Below are positions 42,210 to 50,334 of a stretch of 64,000 nt of DNA, in pieces (the first letter of the stretch is position 1; each line of letters starts with the position of its first letter). A program made the translations under genes and the position numbers. The DNA is from Ornithinibacillus salinisoli (lineage in GTDB: Bacteria; Bacillota; Bacilli; Bacillales; Amphibacillaceae). The DNA lies in NCBI RefSeq assembly GCF_042682545.1, contig NZ_JBHUHQ010000014.1. One strand, 5' to 3'. The notes under the pieces were generated by a model that saw only the letters and a program-made list of their open reading frames with translations, searched no databases and had not been told where the DNA came from.

Positions 42210-42692
42210 CTGGATATCGCAATATGGATTGTTATCATTATATTATTTTTATTAAGTTTTATAGGAGTAATTTTTCCATTAATTCCTTCCGTACTTGTAT
42301 TATGGGTAGGCTTTCTTCTGTATCACTTTGTTATTAATGGAAACGAACTCAACTTTGTATTCTGGACTGTTATGTTCGTATTTACAGTGGTGTTGATTGT
42401 AGCAGATATCATCGCTAACAGTTACTTTGTGAAAAAGTTCGGTGGTAGCAAATGGGGGGAACGCGGTGCTGCGATTGCAGTAATTATTGGTTCCTTTATA
42501 TATCCACCATTTGGCATAATTATCATTCCTTTTCTAGCTGTTTTTGTCATTGAAATGATGCAAAAACGCTCATCACAAGAAGCAATTCGTGCATCAATTG
42601 GTTCATTATTAGGATTTTTAGGAGGTACGTTTGCTAAAATATTCATTCAACTTATTATGATAATCTGGTTTTTTATCGTTGTAATATTTTAG
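42210..42692 (+). CDS. DUF456 family membrane protein; probable CTG start
   Basis: This protein of about 160 residues contains four to five membrane segments and the DUF456 marks: LLSFIGVIFPLIPSVLVLWVGF, ADIIANSYFVKKFGGSKWGERGA, and GIIIIPFLAVFVIEM. The function is unknown. The only SD is GGAGG at 42197-42201. Eight bases later comes CTG (42210) and the codons for D-I-A-I-W, matching family members that begin M-D-I. The upstream TTG at 42195 overlaps the SD, and no in-frame ATG exists nearby. The CTG start is therefore the best choice. Confidence 0.8.
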   Translation: MDIAIWIVIIILFLLSFIGVIFPLIPSVLVLWVGFLLYHFVINGNELNFVFWTVMFVFTVVLIVADIIANSYFVKKFGGSKWGERGAAIAVIIGSFIYPPFGIIIIPFLAVFVIEMMQKRSSQEAIRASIGSLLGFLGGTFAKIFIQLIMIIWFFIVVIF

Positions 42693-42710
42693 ATTGGCAG
42701 GGATATTCAT

Positions 42711-43547
42711 ATGAAATTACCTACAAGAGTAATGACAATAGCTGGATCAGCTGCAGGCGGAAGTGCGGGTATACAAGCAGATTTGAAAACATTTCAGGAA
42801 TTAGATGTTTATGGCATGAGCGTAGTGACTGCAATTGTTGGTAGACATCCGAAAACAAATAAAAATATCCATTTACAAACTTTAGAGGCAATTGAAGCTC
42901 AATTTCTAACAGCGATGGAGCAAGTAGGGATCGATGCGATAAAAACAGGAATGTTATTTTCAAAGGAGATCATCACACTTGTCGCTAGCCTGATGGAACA
43001 GTCATCTGTTCAGCATGTTGTAGTTGACCCCGTTATGGTCGGAAAGATGAACTCCAAATTATTGGCTGACGATGCTATCGCCTTGTTAAAAGAAGCAATA
43101 TTACCAATGGCTACTATTATCACGCCAAATATGCCAGAAGCATCACTTTTATTGAATGGTCGGCCGATAAAGACACTTCAAGAAGTTAAGCAAGCAGCAG
43201 TCGATCTTCATCAGATGGGTTCACAGGCTGTTTTAGTTAAAGGTGGAAGACTAGAAGGTCCTGCGATTGATGTGCTGTATGATGGAGAAACATTAACGAT
43301 GTTGGAAGCACCTCGTATCAATACGGTAAATACGAGTGGTGCAGGATGCTCCTATTCAGCTGCAATTACAGCTTTTTTATCGAAAGGTTTACCTCTTGTA
43401 GATGCTGTTCGGTCAGCTAAGGAGTTTGTAACAACTGCTATTGCCTATGGATTCTCCTATACAGATATTGTCGGACCTACGTATCATGCGGCAATGAGAA
43501 ACAAAAAGGAATCATATAATGTAAAAGTAAAAGCATGTAAAGGATGA
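42711..43547 (+). CDS. pdxK: Pyridoxine/pyridoxal kinase (ThiD-fold)
   Basis: This 278-residue ribokinase-fold enzyme begins TRVMTIAGSAAGGSAGIQADLKTF, with QADLKTFQELDVYGMSVVTAI as in ThiD and B. subtilis PdxK. VVVDPVMVGK, ITPNMPEASLL and the anion hole NTSGAGCSYSAAI complete the active site. In Bacilli the closely related PdxK phosphorylates pyridoxine, pyridoxal and pyridoxamine, while the ThiD enzyme phosphorylates hydroxymethylpyrimidine. No thiamin genes or TPP riboswitch are nearby, so the vitamin B6 role is preferred. Confidence 0.85.
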   Translation: MKLPTRVMTIAGSAAGGSAGIQADLKTFQELDVYGMSVVTAIVGRHPKTNKNIHLQTLEAIEAQFLTAMEQVGIDAIKTGMLFSKEIITLVASLMEQSSVQHVVVDPVMVGKMNSKLLADDAIALLKEAILPMATIITPNMPEASLLLNGRPIKTLQEVKQAAVDLHQMGSQAVLVKGGRLEGPAIDVLYDGETLTMLEAPRINTVNTSGAGCSYSAAITAFLSKGLPLVDAVRSAKEFVTTAIAYGFSYTDIVGPTYHAAMRNKKESYNVKVKACKG

Positions 43548-43571
43548 TTTACATGCTTTTAGTATAGAGTA

Positions 43572-44220
43572 GTGGCTGAGACATAACTAAAACCTTCGAA
43601 TCTAATGACGAACGATTATACGATTAGAAGTTTAGAATGTTATTTTGTCAACGGTATGGCCTTAATTCTTAGTTGATGGAAAATGCGAAGTAACTTAATA
43701 TGTTGGTTGGTGCCTTTACCTCGCTACAGAAATACACTTCGCTTTCCGCGGGCGGCTGGTGAGCCTCCTCGTGCTACGCACTGTGGGGTCTCACCGATGC
43801 CTTTCCTCCCGCAGGACAAGGAACGCTACGTCAGCGACACATCGCACGCAAAAAAAGTGGTTTTCTTTTTCAAGGAGTCTACGTGTATTTCTTCCGCTAG
43901 AATAGTGCGTTGCAATTTCATGGCATGTGTTCAGTTCCATCATAAAGAACACCACAAAGCACTAATAGCATGGGCTAACACCATTCATAATCAGAAGATA
44001 ACCATCAGCGAAGTATTTTGACGGAGTGGCTTTGTAGCACACTATTGAATTAGACTGTCAAAGTAAATCTACACAAAAGTTAATTCGCAGTCTATATATG
44101 ATTAGCAACAAAGTACGAAAACAACCCAAAAGAAGAACCCAAACTAGTTCGAATTCTAATTGAAGAATTTTGAATCATAGTTAGGATGTTTTATTGATTA
44201 AAACATTTTGTCCAGCCTCA
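43572..44220 (-). repeat. MITE-like intergenic repeat, copy 3 (reversed) with nested GC-rich module
   Basis: In the reverse sense it begins TGAGGCTGGACAAAATG and ends GTTATGTCTCAGCCAC. TAGTATAGA occurs immediately to its right (44221-44229) and again at 43560-43568 on its left. Allowing one mismatch the match extends to 12 bases (TAGTATAGAgTA / TAGTATAGAtTA), a probable target duplication. The AACTA/TAGTT hairpin block and the CGTACTTTGTTGCT segment are shared with copies 1 and 4. A GC-rich module sits in its middle. Confidence 0.8.
43721..43900. repeat. GC-rich inverted-repeat module, type A, inside copy 3
   Basis: Ends are GAAATACAC / GTGTATTTC inverted repeats. The core has CTTTCCGCGGGCGGCTGGTG and GGGGTCTCACCGATGCC, as in the module at 56996-57116. 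Compared with that module, this one carries about 65 extra bases after CCTCCCGCAGGA. Its base composition is much richer in G+C than the surroundings. Confidence 0.75.
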
Positions 44221-44229
44221 TAGTATAGA

Positions 44230-44742
44230 TTACGCTCCGCCATGGGAAGCTGCGGATGAGTTTCTGCGTTTTTGTATGGCATTGACTCCCATGACAACTG
44301 CTATCCATTCAAAAGTGGAGATGCTCTCTGTAAAGTCTGTTAATTGAAATGCAGGAGATTCCAAAAAGTTATTCACCTTTTTAAAATGGCATACAGTGTC
44401 TCCGGTTTGGTTGAAGATTGTATACTCACGAGAAAAAGCTTCAGACTCAATTTTGAATACTTCTCTATTATACGCATCATATTCATATGCCTTTGTAAAT
44501 AAGGAAAATCGTGCTCTAAGAATTCCAAGCTCTTTTTCATTGCCATCTATTATATTCCATTTATTGGAGAAAAAAGGGAAGTAGCCTTGAAAATGGATAT
44601 TTTCATCCGTATCAAGTATATCTACACTGGAAGAAAAAGCACTTTTCAAATCCAAATGACCGATTCTTTCCTTTTTTTCATTATAGATCTCTGTTTCCCC
44701 TGCTGAAAAAAAGTTATCATTAAAATATATAGATTCACTCAT
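44230..44742 (-). CDS. LOR/tubby-C-like (YxjI-type) protein
   Basis: This 170-residue soluble protein is rich in short beta strands: FFSAGETEIYNEKKERIGHL, NIHFQGYFPFFSNKWNIID, KELGILRARFSLFTKAYEYD, VFKIESEAFSREYTIFN. This repeated ten-strand style, ending in a hydrophobic helix (WIAVVMGVNAIQ), suggests the LURP-one-related / YxjI tubby-C fold. I infer the fold from pattern alone. The biochemical role is unknown. The ATG follows AGGAGGG. The stop codon lies inside the apparent 12-base target duplication of repeat copy 3. Confidence 0.6.
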   Translation of the reverse strand: MSESIYFNDNFFSAGETEIYNEKKERIGHLDLKSAFSSSVDILDTDENIHFQGYFPFFSNKWNIIDGNEKELGILRARFSLFTKAYEYDAYNREVFKIESEAFSREYTIFNQTGDTVCHFKKVNNFLESPAFQLTDFTESISTFEWIAVVMGVNAIQKRRNSSAASHGGA

Positions 44743-44913
44743 AAAAACCCTCCTAATCTTTATACGTAGCTAAATACCCTATGGTTTCAAATGACTTCAA
44801 TTTTTCAATTATAATTATAAGTGATGGCAGGGAGGGAATCGAACTTATAGATGGCATTTTGACAGGAAAACAATATATTGCTATAAACATGAAACAAAAG
44901 CTTAATTTAACGC

Positions 44914-44942
44914 TTGACTTTGCTATCTGTGACCTATATATT
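44914..44942 (+). promoter_or_regulatory. Sigma-A promoter of the proS T-box transcript
   Basis: TTGACT (44914-44919), a 17-base spacer and TATATT (44937-44942) precede the T-box leader. Confidence 0.65.
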
Positions 44943-44968
44943 TAAAATTAATATAAGGAAACGTTGAA

Positions 44969-45185
44969 AAGGATTAGTATAATTCGTTTTGTCTTTTACA
45001 GAGAGGAAAGGTTTGCTGAAACTTTCCAAAGACATGAATTAGAACCTGCCTTGGAGTTCGCCATCCGAAAAGATGCGCGCGGTTCATAACCGTTATCAAG
45101 CAAAGTGTATAGCCTATGAAACTAGGCTATAAACAAGGGTGGTACCACCAGACCTCGGTCCCTTTTCGGATGGAGGATTTTTTGT
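44969..45185 (+). promoter_or_regulatory. T-box riboswitch, proline specifier
   Basis: The leader opens with AAGG-ATTAGTA, which pairs with the strand GAATT-AGAACCTG-CCTT to make the Stem I base. Its specifier loop holds CCT (45045-45047), a proline codon. A CAGAGAGG segment and the distal part of Stem I follow. The invariant T-box AAGGGTGGTACC lies at about 45135-45146, and a stem with GGATTTTTT follows as the terminator. Uncharged proline tRNA should bind and permit transcription of proS. Confidence 0.9.
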
Positions 45186-45220
45186 GTTCATAAAAAAATT
45201 ATATAAAGAGGTGTTTTGCT

Positions 45221-46660
45221 TTGGGTAAGAAAAATAAGCAGTTTGTAGAAAAAATTACGGCAATGGAAGATGACTTTGCCCAGTGGTATACCGATGTCGT
45301 AAAACAAGCAGAATTAGTTGACTACGGTCAAGTAAAAGGAACCATGATTATTAAGCCTTATGGATTTGCAATTTGGGAAAATGTACGTAATGAATTAGAC
45401 CAAATGATTAAAGATACAGGGCATTCTAATGTAGCCTTTCCTTTATTTATTCCAGAGAGCCTTCTTCAGAAAGAGAAAGATCATGTGGAAGGATTTGCTC
45501 CAGAGGTTGCTTGGGTCACACATGGTGGGGAAGAAGAATTACAAGAACGTATTGCGGTTCGCCCAACGTCGGAAGTGTTGTTCTGTGAATATTATTCTAA
45601 AAATATACACTCTTATCGAGACTTACCAAAGCTGTATAACCAATGGGGAAATGTCGTACGTTGGGAAAAAACAACACGCCCGTTCTTACGCTCATCAGAA
45701 TTCCATTGGCAGGAAGGACATACCGCACATGCAACGGATGAAGACGCAGCAAATGAGACAGACAGAATGCTTGAAGTATATGCAGATCTGGTAGAAAAAT
45801 ACTTGGCGATTCCAGTTTACCGTGGCAGAAAAACGGACAAAGAAAAATTTGCTGGTGCGAAATATACTTTAACAATTGAAGCCTTAATGCATGATGGAAA
45901 AGCGCTACAATCTGGGACTTCCCATCATTTTGGTTCAGGTTTTGCTGAAGCGTTTAATATTACGTATCTAGATGAAAACGGAGATAGTCAACATGTACAT
46001 CAAACTTCTTGGGGATTATCCACACGTGTAATGGGGGCCTTGATTATGGTACACGGCGATAATCGTGGCTTAGTAGTTCCACCACGAATTGCTCCTACCC
46101 AGGCTATGATCGTTCCAATTGCACAGCACAAAGAAGGCGTATTGGATAAGGCGTATGATTTACGGGATCAATTAAAAGGACTTGTTCGTGTTGATATCGA
46201 TGGCAGTGACAAAATGCCTGGTTGGAAGTTTAATGAGTATGAAATGAAAGGAATCCCAGTTCGAATTGAAATGGGACCAAAAGATATTGAAAAAGAACAA
46301 GTAGTCCTCGTACGACGTGATACTGGAGAAAAGGAATTTGTTGCGCTAAGTGATTTAGAAGAACGCTTACCTGCTCTATTAGAAGAAGTTCAGCAAAATT
46401 TATACGATAAAGCACTAGCTTATCGTAACGAAATGACTTCCGTAGCAACGGATATGGAGCAGTTTAAACAAACGCTTGATCAACAAGGTGGATTCATAAA
46501 AGCAATGTGGTGTGGCGATGTTGCTTGCGAAGAAAAAATCAAAGAAGACACAACTGCAACTTCACGCTGTATACCTTTTGAACAAGAGCGTGTAGCAGAT
46601 ACTTGTGTATGCTGTGGTCAGGAAGCGAAGGAATTAGTTTATTGGGCAAAAGCATATTAA
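45221..46660 (+). CDS. proS: Prolyl-tRNA synthetase (short, archaeal/eukaryote-like class)
   Basis: This 479-residue class II synthetase charges tRNA-Pro. It starts at TTG 45221 (AGAGGTG upstream). Motif 2 is seen in RWEKTTRPFLRSSEFHWQEGHTAH, and motif 3 is near the glycine- and Arg-rich GALIMVHGDNRGLVVPP. The long bacterial editing insertion between motifs 2 and 3 is missing. The C-terminus carries a zinc domain with several Cys and ends in the AKAY tail typical of archaeal/eukaryote-like ProRS. Regulation is by the T-box just upstream. A second bacterial-type proS may exist elsewhere in the genome. Confidence 0.95.
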   Translation: MGKKNKQFVEKITAMEDDFAQWYTDVVKQAELVDYGQVKGTMIIKPYGFAIWENVRNELDQMIKDTGHSNVAFPLFIPESLLQKEKDHVEGFAPEVAWVTHGGEEELQERIAVRPTSEVLFCEYYSKNIHSYRDLPKLYNQWGNVVRWEKTTRPFLRSSEFHWQEGHTAHATDEDAANETDRMLEVYADLVEKYLAIPVYRGRKTDKEKFAGAKYTLTIEALMHDGKALQSGTSHHFGSGFAEAFNITYLDENGDSQHVHQTSWGLSTRVMGALIMVHGDNRGLVVPPRIAPTQAMIVPIAQHKEGVLDKAYDLRDQLKGLVRVDIDGSDKMPGWKFNEYEMKGIPVRIEMGPKDIEKEQVVLVRRDTGEKEFVALSDLEERLPALLEEVQQNLYDKALAYRNEMTSVATDMEQFKQTLDQQGGFIKAMWCGDVACEEKIKEDTTATSRCIPFEQERVADTCVCCGQEAKELVYWAKAY

Positions 46661-46670
46661 AGCCTATTTG

Positions 46671-46702
46671 AAAGAGCTTGGCGACGCCAAGCTCTTTTTT
46701 AT
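46671..46702 (+). terminator. Terminator of proS
   Basis: AAAGAGCTTGGC pairs with GCCAAGCTCTTT over a 3-base loop and is followed by TTTT. Confidence 0.9.
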
Positions 46703-46822
46703 ATCCCCTCATCCTTCATTTCCACCTTTATAACGTAACCCCGTCCTTACTTTTTTCGTTCACTTTGAAAACGCAATCACGAGATAGCAGGAAAATATTC
46801 ATATAAAAAATGAAAAAAACTA

Positions 46823-46852
46823 TTGCACTTTTTACCTATATCATGGTATAAA
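46823..46852 (+). promoter_or_regulatory. Promoter of the M20 hydrolase / amino-acid ABC cluster
   Basis: TTGCAC (46823-46828), an 18-base spacer and TATAAA (46847-46852), 42 bases ahead of the start codon. Confidence 0.55.
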
Positions 46853-46893
46853 TATACACATAAATTAATAAATATACAAAAAGGTGAATAAAT

Positions 46894-48051
46894 ATGAATG
46901 AACAACTAAGCATTAAACTTAAAAAGATAGAATCACAGCTCATAGGGATGAGTGATCATCTCTATGAAATTCCAGAGCTAGGAGACCAAGAATTTCAATC
47001 CATGAAGGTATTAACAGACTTCTTACTGAACCATGATTTTAAAGTAGATATAGGTGTCGTTAATAGACCAACAGCTTTTAAAGCGGAATATAAAAGTGAA
47101 AAACAAGGTCCAACGATTGCCTATTTAGCGGAATATGATGCGCTGCCAGGTGTTGGCCATGGTTGTGGTCATAACTTGATTGGGACAATTAGCGTAGGGG
47201 CAGGTGTGGCACTTAGTAAGCTTGTTGATGAAATAGGAGGCAGTATTATAGTTTTAGGTACACCTGCTGAAGAAACTAACGGAGCAAAGGTACCAATGAG
47301 CGAGCAAGGAATTTTTGATGATATCGATGTAGCTATGATTCTTCACCCTAGTGATCAATCATATGAGAGTGGTGAATCACTTGCAATGGATGCCCTTCAA
47401 TTTGCCTTTTCCGGTAAGTCATCCCATGCTGCTGCTTCACCTGAAAAAGGGATTAATGCATTAGATAGTGTTATCCAGCTTTTTAATGGAATAAATGCAT
47501 TACGCGAACACCTCCCACCAGATGTGCGTATTCATGGAATTATTTCAGAAGGAGGTCAGGCGGCCAATGTTGTTCCTGATTATGCTGTTGCTCAATTCTA
47601 TATTCGTGCAAAAGAGCGATCTTATTTGAATCAAGTCGTACAAAAAGTAAAAAATATCGCGGAAGGTGCTTCCATAATGACAGGGGCAACCCTAGAGATT
47701 TCTAATTATGAGTTAAGTTATGATGATATGCATACTAATCAAGCACTATCTAAAGCATTTAATAACAACCTGGAAAAATCTACGAACCTTCCAGTACTAC
47801 AAGCGAAGCAGAGTTACGGTTCCATAGATATGGGGAATGTTAGTCATGTAGTTCCTGCAATTCATCCGTATATAGGATTGAATAGACCAGGATTAGTAGC
47901 TCATACCAAGGAATTTGCAGATCAAACGATCACTGCTGATGGTCATCGTACGTTAATTACTGGTGCTTTGGCACTTGCTTGTACAGGTTATGATATATTA
48001 ACAGATTTGGATTTATTTAAATCTATTAAAGATGAATTTCAAAGTAATTAA
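46894..48051 (+). CDS. M20 family amidohydrolase (PM20D2/AbgB-like)
   Basis: This 385-residue metal-dependent amidohydrolase has AEYDALPGVGHGCGHNLIG, which carries the Cys and His ligands of the M20D group. Later residues include the TPAEETNGAK Glu pair, HPSDQS, and the dimerisation domain (FAFSGKSSHAAASPEKGINALD). The family cleaves N-acyl amino acids or small dipeptides such as aminobenzoyl-glutamate. The amino-acid ABC importer directly downstream suggests that the substrate or its product is taken up from outside. The ATG follows AAAAGGTG. Confidence 0.87.
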   Translation: MNEQLSIKLKKIESQLIGMSDHLYEIPELGDQEFQSMKVLTDFLLNHDFKVDIGVVNRPTAFKAEYKSEKQGPTIAYLAEYDALPGVGHGCGHNLIGTISVGAGVALSKLVDEIGGSIIVLGTPAEETNGAKVPMSEQGIFDDIDVAMILHPSDQSYESGESLAMDALQFAFSGKSSHAAASPEKGINALDSVIQLFNGINALREHLPPDVRIHGIISEGGQAANVVPDYAVAQFYIRAKERSYLNQVVQKVKNIAEGASIMTGATLEISNYELSYDDMHTNQALSKAFNNNLEKSTNLPVLQAKQSYGSIDMGNVSHVVPAIHPYIGLNRPGLVAHTKEFADQTITADGHRTLITGALALACTGYDILTDLDLFKSIKDEFQSN

Positions 48052-48113
48052 TTATTATACATAAAAATGTATAAGTATTATTAAAAATAAATTAGTATGA
48101 GGAGAGATTTAGG

Positions 48114-48893
48114 ATGAAAAATTTTATGTTTCAAGCACTTATGATCGTATTCATGATTAGTATATTAGCTGCATGTGGATCTGAAGGTGAAGACACGTCA
48201 TCATCTCAAGAACAAGAGGAAAAAGGTACCCTTAAAATGGCGACATCAGCAGATTTTCCACCTTTCGAGTCATATGACACAGAAGGCAATTTTGAAGGAT
48301 TTGATATTGAAATAGCGCAAATTATTGCCGAAGAATTAGGGTATGAATTAGAAATTGAAGATATGAATTTTGATGGTTTGGTTGGAGCACTGCAAGCTGA
48401 GCGCGTGGACATGGTTATGGCTGGTATGAGTGCAACGGAAGATCGAAGTAAGAACGTTGATTTCTCAACAGAATATCATCGTTCCGGTGAAATGCTGATC
48501 TCCAAAGCCGAGGCGGGAATTGATAGCTTGGAAGATTTAGAAGGAAAGATAGTTGGTGTTCAGCTTGGAACGATCCAAGAAGAAGGGGCAGATCTTTTAA
48601 GTGAGGAATATGGATTTGAAGTAAAGAAGGTTGATGATGCAAGTATTTTGATTCAAGAACTCAACTCCAATCGTATTGATGTAGGATATATGGATAAAAC
48701 AGTGGCTACGGGCTATATGGATTCACAAGGTTTTGTTGGTTTCGATGACCCAACAACCAGTTCACCTGGTATGGGAGTTGCTTTTCCAAAAGGTAGCGAC
48801 CTCGTCGAAAAAGTAAATGGCATTTTAGAAGAGTTAAAAGCAAATGGAACAATGGATGAACTAAAAGATAAATGGTTATCAGATTATGAATAA
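48114..48893 (+). CDS. Amino-acid ABC transporter binding lipoprotein
   Basis: This 259-residue family 3 solute-binding lipoprotein has signal peptide and lipobox AAC (Cys20). It contains ATSADFPPFESYDTEGNFEGFDIEIA and MVMAGMSATEDRSKNVDFS, the pattern of basic and polar amino-acid receptors (the Arg-pocket region is in ATEDRSKNVDFS). The pocket cannot be assigned to one ligand by eye. SD GAGGAG precedes the ATG. It begins the three-gene importer that follows the M20 hydrolase. Confidence 0.88.
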   Translation: MKNFMFQALMIVFMISILAACGSEGEDTSSSQEQEEKGTLKMATSADFPPFESYDTEGNFEGFDIEIAQIIAEELGYELEIEDMNFDGLVGALQAERVDMVMAGMSATEDRSKNVDFSTEYHRSGEMLISKAEAGIDSLEDLEGKIVGVQLGTIQEEGADLLSEEYGFEVKKVDDASILIQELNSNRIDVGYMDKTVATGYMDSQGFVGFDDPTTSSPGMGVAFPKGSDLVEKVNGILEELKANGTMDELKDKWLSDYE

Positions 48894-48924
48894 GGATGGC
48901 AACTAGAAGGAGAGGTGTTAAGGC

Positions 48925-49584
48925 ATGAATTTGGACTTTAGCCAAATCGTGCCTTATATTCCTTTTATACTGGAAGGAATATGGGCTACATTAAAATTTG
49001 TTAGTGTATCAATTGTAGTAGGGTTAGCGCTAGGAACGTTATTAGCATTATGTAAAATTACCAAAAAGCGATTTCTTAAATGGGGAGCAGATGCATATAC
49101 ATCAATTTTTCGAGGAACACCATTAATTTTGCAATTGATGATTATATACTTTGCTGTTCCGCAATTAACTGGCTATGATATATCGGAGTTTTTATCTGCT
49201 GTGTTAGCATTTGGCCTGAATTCTGCTGCCTATGTATCTGAGATTATTCGTGCCGGAATTATGGCTGTTGATAAAGGACAAACGGAAGCGGCAGAGGCAC
49301 TTGGTGTTCCATATAAACCGATGATGATAAACATTATATTGCCACAAGCATTAAAAAATATTTTACCGGCATTAATGAATGAATTTATTACCTTAACCAA
49401 AGAATCAGCACTGGTTTCCACAATAGGCTATTTAGATCTAATGCGACGAGCACAAATTGTAGGTGCAGATTTATACCGGAACTTTGAACCTTTGTTATTT
49501 GCAGGAGTTATTTATTGGGTGATGATATTTATCCTTACAAATATCGGTAGTCTGGTGGAAAGGAGGATGCGATACAGTGATTAA
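48925..49584 (+). CDS. Amino-acid ABC transporter permease
   Basis: This 219-residue HisM-type permease has about five membrane helices. The EAA loop reads EAAEALGVPYKPMMINIILPQAL, and SIFRGTPLILQLMIIYFAVP is the conserved segment after the second helix. As the only permease in the operon it would act as a homodimer. ATG 48925 follows AGAAGGAGAGG. Confidence 0.9.
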   Translation: MNLDFSQIVPYIPFILEGIWATLKFVSVSIVVGLALGTLLALCKITKKRFLKWGADAYTSIFRGTPLILQLMIIYFAVPQLTGYDISEFLSAVLAFGLNSAAYVSEIIRAGIMAVDKGQTEAAEALGVPYKPMMINIILPQALKNILPALMNEFITLTKESALVSTIGYLDLMRRAQIVGADLYRNFEPLLFAGVIYWVMIFILTNIGSLVERRMRYSD

Positions 49585-50299
49585 TGCAATGAATGTAACG
49601 AAAAAATTCGATCGGAATACAGTACTTGAAAAAATCTCAACTTCAATAGATCAAGGGGAAGTAGTAGCAGTTATCGGTCCTTCTGGTTCTGGTAAGTCTA
49701 CTTTTTTAAGATGCTTAAACTTGTTGGAACACCCGACATCAGGAGAAGTGTGGTTTCATGATAAGGAAATAACAAATTCCAAAGTAAATAAGATGGAAAT
49801 ACGTAAGAATATTGGTATGGTGTTTCAGCATTTTCATTTATTTCCGCATATGACGGTGTTAGAAAATGTTACTTATGCACCAATAAAAGTGAAGAAGCGG
49901 AAAAAAGATGAAGCTGTAAAGATTGGTCAAAAATTATTAGCGAAAGTCGGCCTAACAGATAAAGAAGCTGCCTACCCGAATCGTTTATCTGGGGGGCAAA
50001 AACAGCGAGTAGCAATTGCTCGTGCATTAGCTATGGAACCAGAGGTTATGCTTTTTGATGAACCGACATCTGCACTTGATCCAGAGATGGTAAAAGAAGT
50101 ATTGGATGTGATGAAAGACCTTGCCAGTACAGGGATGACCATGGTTGTAGTCACACATGAAATGAATTTTGCTCGTGAAGTGGCAGATCGCATTATATTT
50201 TTGGATGACGGTAAATTAATGGAAGAAGGAAGTCCCAAAGATTTTTTCGTGAATCCTAAAACTACAAGAGCAAGGGATTTCTTAGAGAAGATATTATAA
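49577..50299 (+). CDS. Amino-acid ABC transporter ATP-binding protein
   Basis: This 240-residue ATPase has Walker A GPSGSGKST, signature LSGGQKQR, Walker B MLFDEPTSALDPEM, and H-loop THEMNFA. It is the standard GlnQ-like polar amino-acid ATPase. The start GTG 49577 overlaps the end of the permease gene by 8 bases, with AAAGGAGG as SD. It closes the M20-importer cluster. Confidence 0.9.
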   Translation: MINAMNVTKKFDRNTVLEKISTSIDQGEVVAVIGPSGSGKSTFLRCLNLLEHPTSGEVWFHDKEITNSKVNKMEIRKNIGMVFQHFHLFPHMTVLENVTYAPIKVKKRKKDEAVKIGQKLLAKVGLTDKEAAYPNRLSGGQKQRVAIARALAMEPEVMLFDEPTSALDPEMVKEVLDVMKDLASTGMTMVVVTHEMNFAREVADRIIFLDDGKLMEEGSPKDFFVNPKTTRARDFLEKIL

Positions 50300-50300
50300 A

Positions 50301-50334
50301 AAAAGCGTTGTGAGTCTCTGCTCACAACGCTTTT
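50301..50334. terminator. Bidirectional terminator, ABC cluster / gpx
   Basis: AAAAGCGTTGTGAG (50301-50314) pairs perfectly with its complement (50321-50334) between convergent genes, overlapping the gpx stop. Confidence 0.9.

Noticed and set aside
42711..43547. ThiD (hydroxymethylpyrimidine kinase) assignment
   Set aside because: No thiamin genes or TPP riboswitch nearby; sequence style is equally or more like Bacillus PdxK, so the B6 kinase name was preferred.
43683..44021. 112-codon frame inside repeat copy 3
   Set aside because: It runs through the inverted-repeat module and has no SD; the product is a low-complexity artefact of the repeat.
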